DNA from: Trifolium pratense
Taxonomy: Eukaryota; Streptophyta; Magnoliopsida; Fabales; Fabaceae
Assembly: GCF_020283565.1 (NCBI RefSeq)
Contig: NC_060064.1
Location: forward strand, 24,262,337-24,326,336
Direction of reading: 5' to 3'
DNA length: 64,000 nt
In this document: piece by piece, positions 58,430-64,000 of the stretch
How positions within the stretch are numbered: position 1 is the stretch's first letter
Layout of the letters: every line of letters starts with the position of its first letter
Notes under the pieces: model-generated
What the model saw: only the letters and a program-made list of their open reading frames with translations
What the model was told of the DNA's origin: nothing
Databases searched by the model: none
Made by a program: the position numbers and the translations under genes

Positions 58430-58805
58430 CTATGCGTCGTAACTGCTCTGGATCGGCTAAAAGCCCAACACATACGAAGGCCCATCAAAATGGGATAAGC
58501 ACAATTATGTGGTACAACGACCACGGAACCAAAGCAACAAGCAGGGACAGAGGTCAAATGTCCACCACGTCCTAACGTGTTCCCGTGGAAAGGGCAATCC
58601 AGGTGTTATATATGGTCGATCCTCTGCACATGAGAGACCTCATTATACTGTAAAACCCTGATATTCTCCTATATATAAGCATTCATACATCAATCCCTAA
58701 GTATGAAATATTTGCGCCGCCATTTACTCACTCTTTATCACCCCATTCAAATACTGACTTGAGCGTCGGGGTGCTAATAATTTTGCAGGTACCTTTCCCC
58801 CATAC
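58430..58805 (+). mobile_element. Gypsy-type LTR fragment
   Basis: Contains a TATA element 'ctatatataagcattc' (about 58,670) followed by 'tactgacttgagcgtcgggg' and 'ttttgcaggtacc', the order found at the R-U5 end of legume Ty3/gypsy (Tat/Ogre-like) LTRs. It is more G+C-rich than its surroundings. No internal genes follow. Confidence 0.65.
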
Positions 58806-58809
58806 AAAG

Positions 58810-59390
58810 ATCAAGAAATCATCACATCAACATCTGAACAATACCTTCTGTATTCACTCCAGCTGAATCACGAGGAGCTAAAACAAATCATTTCTAAACA
58901 ACCAGTAACTATGATACCACTTCACACATGATCCATATTATGAATTGTTGACTCACTCATCTATCTAAAGAGCCTTTTATTCTATCCATATATATATATA
59001 TATATATATCAGAACCAAATATTCTCCTGTATTCAACCATTCATGAAAAATTAAATGCACCCGAAGCATCAATAGAGTAGATAAACCAAATCAAGGCGAG
59101 TAGATGAACCAAAATCAAGAATAATGATGAAACAATTGGTAGGGAGTTGTATAAGAAAAAGATTAGAATCACCCAATATGATAATGTATATTCATCCGGA
59201 GATGGATTAGTTGTTTACATTTCATTATTACATTACAAAAAATTAATAACTTCTTAAATTAAAACTAATTTCTTTAATGAGTTTTCTTGTAATTTCATTA
59301 CTTTTGATCATTGAATATTATCACGGGTTGTCGGTCTCCTTATTTAAAATATATTAAACCAACATTTTTAAGTGCAAAAAACTAATTGAG
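58810..59390. other. Spacer, no gene
   Basis: AT-rich, with an (AT)n stretch at 58,988-59,010. Frames shorter than 60 codons; nothing recognised. Confidence 0.5.
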
Positions 59391-59394
59391 AGAT

Positions 59395-60462
59395 ATCTCA
59401 CTTAGTTGCTGCAATACTAAGATACATAAAAGGGACATTGGATAATGATATCTTATATTTCCAGCAAGGTTTTAAATTGCGGACCGCATCACCTGATGCG
59501 GCTGCAATATTGCGGATACGGAAGGCACCGCAACCGCATCATACCGCAATTGCAGTGTGAACATAAATCACACTCGATGCCGCAACAAAACCGCAACGCA
59601 ACGACGTTTTGACCGCAACGGGCCGCATCAAGCAGAAAATTAGAATTTAGATGAACATTTGAAGAAAAGAAGAAGATGAAATAAACCGAACCACTGAATT
59701 TTCACTCATGTTGTTCTGGGTTGTGTTTGGAAGTTTGATTTCTGCACTGGGTTTGGTTAATTTGCCATTGTGGTAGAGAGAATTATAAATAAAAGATATA
59801 TAAGATATTACAATAATTTAGTTTTTATTATGTATTTGTGCGGAGAGAAAATTATTTCACACCGCAATAGCCGCAACCGCAATGGCGACCGCAATCGCAA
59901 TTTAAAACCTTGATTTCCAACACTTAGACAGAGGAGGAAGCTTCAAATTGATTGGTTACACTGATTCTTATTACTGTGGAGACAACTCACAACGATATAG
60001 AAAACCAAATGCAGGCTAGATCTTTCTAGTTGGAGAAGCACCAATCTCTTAGTGCGCTCAAGGAAAAAACTTGTTATAGCTTGTGAAGCATAATATATAT
60101 AGAAGCTTCCTTGTCGAGTTGTGTGGTTAAGTAATTTGATGAATGAGCTTAAGTAATGTGAAGTGTGATTTATTGATCATCAAGGTTGATAACCAATTTA
60201 CAATCAAACTAGCTAAGCACCATGTTGCCCATAGACGAAGCAAACACATAGAGATGAAGTTCCATTACCTAAAAAACAGGTTAGCGAAGGGATTATGAAA
60301 CTAAAGCATTGTAGAAGTGAAATGCAAATAGCAGACTTACTTACAAAGGGTGTAACAATTGAAACTTTCACAAGATTGACAAGTTTGATGGGTATTGAGT
60401 TGAAACGTGAATTAAGATGGAATGTTGATGGTATGTCATATGTGATAATTCAAGTTATGTGA
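59395..60462 (+). pseudogene. Copia RT/RNase H C-terminal fragment, split by a MITE
   Basis: Reads HLVAAILRYIKGTLDNDILY, then (after the MITE at 59,465-59,912) FKLIGYTDSYYCGDNSQRYR, ...APISWRS, LVIACEA, VDNQFTIKLAKHHVAHRRSK, HIEMKFHYLKNRLAKG. After a frameshift near 60,286 it continues IMKLKHCRSEMQIADLLTKG, TFTRLTSLMGIELKRE and ends at TGA 60,460. RYxKGT, GYTDSDxxGD-like, CEAEY-like and RSKHIExxFHxLR...QxADxLTK are the hallmarks of Ty1/copia RNase H. Many stops; inactive. Confidence 0.9.
59465..59912. mobile_element. CAAGG-type MITE inserted in the copia gene
   Basis: CAAGGTTTTAAATTGCGG to 'gcaatttaaaaccttg', 448 bp, flanked by ATTTCCAG (59,457-59,464) and ATTTCCAA (59,913-59,920). The copia reading is continuous once the element and one octamer are removed. 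Confidence 0.92.
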
Positions 60463-60724
60463 GCTTACTTATTGTGCAAGTCAAGCCTTCAGTGATTAGT
60501 TGTGTATGTTTTTTGTGTGTTAATAACTATTAGTAACGTGATGTGCAAGTAATATCCTTATAAATACCTTGTATAATATGTGATCATTGTAATCAAGTGT
60601 TCGCTGTTTCTCTTATCCATCTTTATTCATTTTCAAAATTGTGTGGTTCATTTTGTTCCTATCTTGTGTTCATTCTCAATGATATAGAGAATTGTGCCTA
60701 TTTCGCATCTGTTCCTAGTGTGCA
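60463..60724 (+). mobile_element. Probable copia 3' LTR fragment
   Basis: Immediately downstream of the copia stop: a TATA-like 'ccttataaataccttg' (60,557), then 'tgtaatcaagtgttcgctg' and a T/C-rich stretch. This order fits U3-R-U5 of a copia LTR. Exact LTR edges are not resolved; the following hAT-like element interrupts it. Confidence 0.55.
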
Positions 60725-61505
60725 TAGGGGTGTACGTGGGCCGGATTGGGTTGGGTTTGGCCAAAACCAAAACTCAAATCACATATGGTACTTCGGGTTG
60801 GGTTTAGTAAAATAACCACCCGTTATAACATTGGGCCGGGTTGGGTAAATCCACTAATTGTCGGGTTGGATTGGGTTGGGTTGTGGGTTACCAAATTATT
60901 TTTCTAGTTTTTTTTATTAAATATCTAAATATTGAATCATTATATTTTCTCATAAAAATAACTCAATCAATGTATCTTCTTGAAAAATAGGGTAACTTTT
61001 TTTCACTATAAAAAATAATCACTCATTTTTTTGTGTAAATCTACTAATTTACGGGCTGGACAGCGTGTTATACAAATGATTTTTTTGCTTTTTTTAATAT
61101 CAAATGACTAAACCATGAATCACTATATTTGTTTATGAAAATTATTCAATTTTTTAAAATTTTAAAAAAATAATGCGAAAAGTTATCATATTTGTTTATA
61201 AAAATTATTCAATCTTTTTTATTTTTGTAAAAAATAGTATAATTCATTTTCAATATAAAAATATTTAATAATCAAATAAAAAAATCTTTAGTATTTTCAT
61301 AAAAAAATTTCAAGAAACATAACACTAGTGGGTTAGTCGGTTTTTTGGGTTGGGTCCGGTTTTACCCGAAACTCAATTTTTTTAATGGGTTTTTCATTTT
61401 TGAAATCCATATCCACCCACTTGTCCGACCCAACCCACTTTTTTGGGTTGGGTTGGGTGGGTTTGACCGGATCGACCGGATTTGTCCAACCCATGTACAC
61501 CCCTA
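60725..61505. mobile_element. hAT-like element with TAGGGGTGTAC ends
   Basis: TAGGGGTGTACGTGGGCC at the left, and the inverse of it ('ccatgtacacccccta'-type: catgtacacccc ta) at the right, 781 bp. The interior has 'gggttgggttggg' and 'gtccgacccaacccac' inverted stretches. Flanks 'agtgtgca' and 'gtgcaaag' only partly agree, so the 8-bp duplication is decayed. Confidence 0.75.
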
Positions 61506-61582
61506 GTGCAAAGGGTTGTGCTAGCTATGGCAACAGATATTTGCCGGGTTTAATTTTGCTCCATTTATTATGAGAGAGATGA

Positions 61583-61608
61583 ATAAATAAATAAATAAAT
61601 AAATAAAG
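61583..61608. repeat. (AAAT)n microsatellite
   Basis: Six to seven tandem 'aaat' units. Confidence 0.9.
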
Positions 61609-61609
61609 C

Positions 61610-62790
61610 AACATTGAAGTTCACAGACTAAATTAATTGCACTAAGCAACATGCATCACTTTATGTAGTAATAGTGTTTAATAATTAATCTATTAAAAAA
61701 TTTAATTCAAAGTTTTCCAAACTACTATTTGTTTCTTAAATTGAACTCATTAACCATCTGATCTTAATTGTTTTGTTGCTTAAAAGAAAAACATGGTATA
61801 CACTAAATTTGCATCTTTAAGAACCAAAGAGAACTAAGAGAATTTTATAAAAACATGGATTATTGCATTTATAATTTATCATATTTAGTAGTATTAAATT
61901 AAGGGTTTAAAATGTTTTTGATATTTCTAAATTTATAAATATCAACTTTCATTTTTAGTCTCTTGAAAAAAAAAAATCAAATTTTAGTCCTTTAAATATT
62001 TGGATAAGAACCACAAGAGAACATAGATGCTCTATTTTAAAAAACACATGTACAATCACTTTGATTACTGATGCTTGAATGATCTAAAGTACATTATGAA
62101 GACAAGTGTCAAAACAAATAACGCAGCATAACAAGTGTTAACGCAACATGACAAGTGTTAAAGGAACTATATGCAACAAGATAAGTGTCTGTAACTTTGA
62201 ATTAACGATTAAATAAATAAATAATTAAACTAACCATATTTCAAGGTCTTACGAATGATGTCATCAAAATAAGTTATTTCGAATATGTTACATGAACTTT
62301 TGTGAAAAAGAAGGACTAAAATAGAAAACTAAAAATGTAGAGAAATTAAAGTTCAAAAGAAACTTTTAGAGGGTCCAAAAATAAAATTTGGAATATTTAA
62401 AAAGACTAAAAACATATTTTTTTCAAAACAAAAAAAAAACTAAAAACATATTTATTTCTTAAATTAAACGGTGGATCATATCAGAGCACATATTAAGAAG
62501 CTGGATATATATAAAAATATTGTCTATATTCGATTTATTAATTAAGTTACTTTGGCCCCTTAAAAAAACTAAAAACATATCTATTTCTTATAACAAACAG
62601 ATTCGATAATTAAGGGTGTCTATAAAAACTAAAAAGTGTGGAGTATACAAAATATAGTATGAAGGTTTAAGCGTACCAATGGACAAGGGTTTCTCATGAT
62701 TGATAGTGGAGCTACTTGAAATTAATCTCACCTCTTAAATCTTCTATGATGTATGTGCAATCTCTGATTACATGTTATTTTTCTGTTTCT
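61610..62790. other. AT-rich region with a foldback-like repeat, no gene
   Basis: 'tttttagtctcttg' and 'ttttagtcctttaaat' near 61,955-61,998 face 'gggtccaaaaataaaat' and 'aaagactaaaaacatat' near 62,370-62,420, resembling a diverged GGTTTAAA-type foldback repeat. Nothing coding. Confidence 0.4.
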
Positions 62791-63050
62791 GATTTATCAG
62801 TTTTTCTTTTATATATCCGCTGCTGATTTAGTATGCCAGTGTTCTGAGTTGTATTTTTTCACTTAATTACTATAATACTCCATTATTTATTCTTCTGCAT
62901 ATTATTGTTAGGTTTTGAAGTATAAAAGTAATTGGAATTCTTTTTCTTATAGTGATGTCTCTCGACCTATGAATTCTTTTTCTTAAATTTTGTTGAAATT
63001 CATGATACAATACGGCCTATACGTTAACGAAAGTTATATACATGTAAACT
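62790..63050 (+). promoter_or_regulatory. Upstream region of the terminal F-box gene
   Basis: Similar to 4,380-4,640 in order and content, so it seems to be the ancestral 5' flank of this F-box family. No defined TATA box can be singled out in this AT-rich sequence. Confidence 0.4.
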
Positions 63051-63372
63051 AACCGCAGTATTGCTGATGCGGTAAGTTACGTGTATTGTAACCGCATGAC
63101 AAACTGCATTAGATTATTTTGGTCATGTTTGTTCAAATTTTCTCACCAAAAAATAAAATTTATGAAACTCAAATTCTAATTCGCCTCAAATCTAATGAAA
63201 AACCTTCCTTTTTAACAATCTCTCGAGGTACATTCGAATCGTGCTTATGAAATAAAATGTAATTGTGGGTAAAATAGTGTAGTGGCATAGTGGTGTCATT
63301 CTATATAAGTTGTGAAATTTCAAAATGACTTCACACCGCAACAATCGCATTGCGCATTGCATTTGCAGCGGC
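63049..63372. mobile_element. Terminally truncated CAAGG-type MITE in the F-box 5' region
   Basis: Contains internal parts of the element ('cgcagtattgctgatgcgg', 'tcaaattttctcaccaaaaa', 'gtgaaatttcaaaatgac', 'caacaatcgcattgcgca') in the 48,172 orientation, but both terminal repeats are missing. It lies between the upstream region and the F-box start. Confidence 0.75.
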
Positions 63373-63511
63373 TCCATGACCATGCACAAAGTACACATCT
63401 CTAATTTAGGAGTATGTGGGCTTCATAGGTCATGACACATCAATTAATCTTTTATATATATGTATGAAACTTATAGTTACTTTTTGCAGCGGCTCAGTGA
63501 AAAAATACGAG

Positions 63512-64000
63512 ATGGATGAAAACGACATATTGACAAATCAACCGGTTGATGTATTGGAAGTGATTCTGAAGCGTTTGCCCCTTAAAGATTACCTTGTATT
63601 GAGAACAATATGCCGTTATTGTAGGAAAACAATTTCGAATGTCATCGAAAACAAGCAATGCTGCCATTTACCTGAACAGCCACAAGTTTTCCTACAATCC
63701 AACAATTCAAGGTTCTTTTTTAGTTTGAGTACCAAAAGTGTACATCATCTTGGAACACCACCGTTGTTGCGCACTAATAGATGTGTTGGCTCAGTTGAAG
63801 GCTGGTTGATTGTGAATGACTATTCTGAAAAAGGTTTTGCGAAATTTTTCTTCTTGAATCCAGTGACTAAAGTTAGAATCTTGATACCATCAAAGTTGTC
63901 CTTGCCTTCCAACTCTAACGTCGGAAGTAATGGAATAACATGTGTGAGAAAAGTAGTGGCCTCTTCGAAACCAAATTGTGATAAATCTGATTGTTATTTA
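63512..64000 (+). CDS. F-box/DUF295-type protein, 5' part (runs off window)
   Basis: ATG at 63,512 opens 163 codons without a stop, to the window edge. The N-terminus has an F-box of the plant type: LTNQPVDVLEVILKRLPLKD, then YLVLRTICRYCRKTISNVIE, which would bind the SKP1 subunit of an SCF ubiquitin ligase. Next come LPEQPQVFLQSNNSRFFFSL, CVGSVEGWLIVND and FFFLNPVTKVRILIP, which match the start of the DUF295 beta-propeller (CxGSxxGWL...FLLNPxT). The frame stays open upstream of the ATG to a splice-acceptor-like 'actttttgcag' at 63,480-63,490, so a 5' exon is possible. Intact members are about 350-400 residues. It is clearly diverged from the F-box pseudogenes in the inverted repeats. Substrate unknown. 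Confidence 0.85.
   Translation, partial: MDENDILTNQPVDVLEVILKRLPLKDYLVLRTICRYCRKTISNVIENKQCCHLPEQPQVFLQSNNSRFFFSLSTKSVHHLGTPPLLRTNRCVGSVEGWLIVNDYSEKGFAKFFFLNPVTKVRILIPSKLSLPSNSNVGSNGITCVRKVVASSKPNCDKSDCYL

Noticed and set aside
58366..58575. 69-codon + frame
   Set aside because: It lies across the U3-like part of a gypsy LTR fragment and shows no domain.

Overview
This is plant nuclear DNA, AT-rich and packed with transposable elements. It most likely comes from a papilionoid legume; that is an inference from the repeat families and gene-fragment style, not a database result. Almost every open frame is a shadow of transposon debris. The only candidate intact host gene is an F-box/DUF295-type gene that starts at 63,512 on the + strand and runs off the window.

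The central feature is a tandem triplication: copy A (about 5,609-15,850), copy B (about 15,853-31,873) and copy C (about 31,875-42,304). Each ancestral unit holds, in order: a MITE with CAAGGTTTTAAATTGCGG ends that has captured the 5' end of mitochondrial cox1; a Stowaway MITE; a TAGGGGTGGGC-ended MITE; an F-box/DUF295 pseudogene arranged as an inverted repeat; a tRNA-derived SINE; a conserved non-coding block; an inverted repeat of a JMJ14/18-like histone demethylase fragment with its intron boundary kept; and a 2,025-bp solo LTR. Copies B and C resemble each other more than either resembles A. Copy B alone received three later insertions in its LTR: a 4.1-kb CACTA element carrying LOG (cytokinin-activating enzyme) exon 1, a 632-bp hAT-like element, and a 396-bp foldback element. 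The sister copies serve as empty sites, so several insertions and target duplications can be read exactly.

Upstream (1-5,608) lie LINE remnants (two RNase H domains and one DUF4283 domain, all minus strand), foldback MITEs, and a truncated extra copy of the conserved block fused to copy A. Downstream (42,305-57,715) come a CACTA terminus with hairpin subterminal repeats, a 1.3-kb head-to-head palindrome around a (CT)n/(GA)n core, two more F-box inverted repeats (45,807-46,704 and 56,390-57,715), a LINE with a clear target duplication, a copia gag fragment, and an inverted copy of the conserved block with a nested SINE and MITE. The last part (57,755-64,000) has a Stowaway MITE, a gypsy-type LTR fragment, a copia RNase H pseudogene split by a CAAGG-type MITE, a 781-bp hAT-like element and the F-box gene.

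The most notable pattern is that gene fragments are repeatedly stored as long inverted repeats: five F-box/DUF295 loci and three JMJ loci, some with almost no loop. If transcribed, they would fold into long hairpin RNAs and could feed small-RNA silencing of F-box and demethylase relatives. The inverted repeats are seen directly; transcription and silencing are inference.
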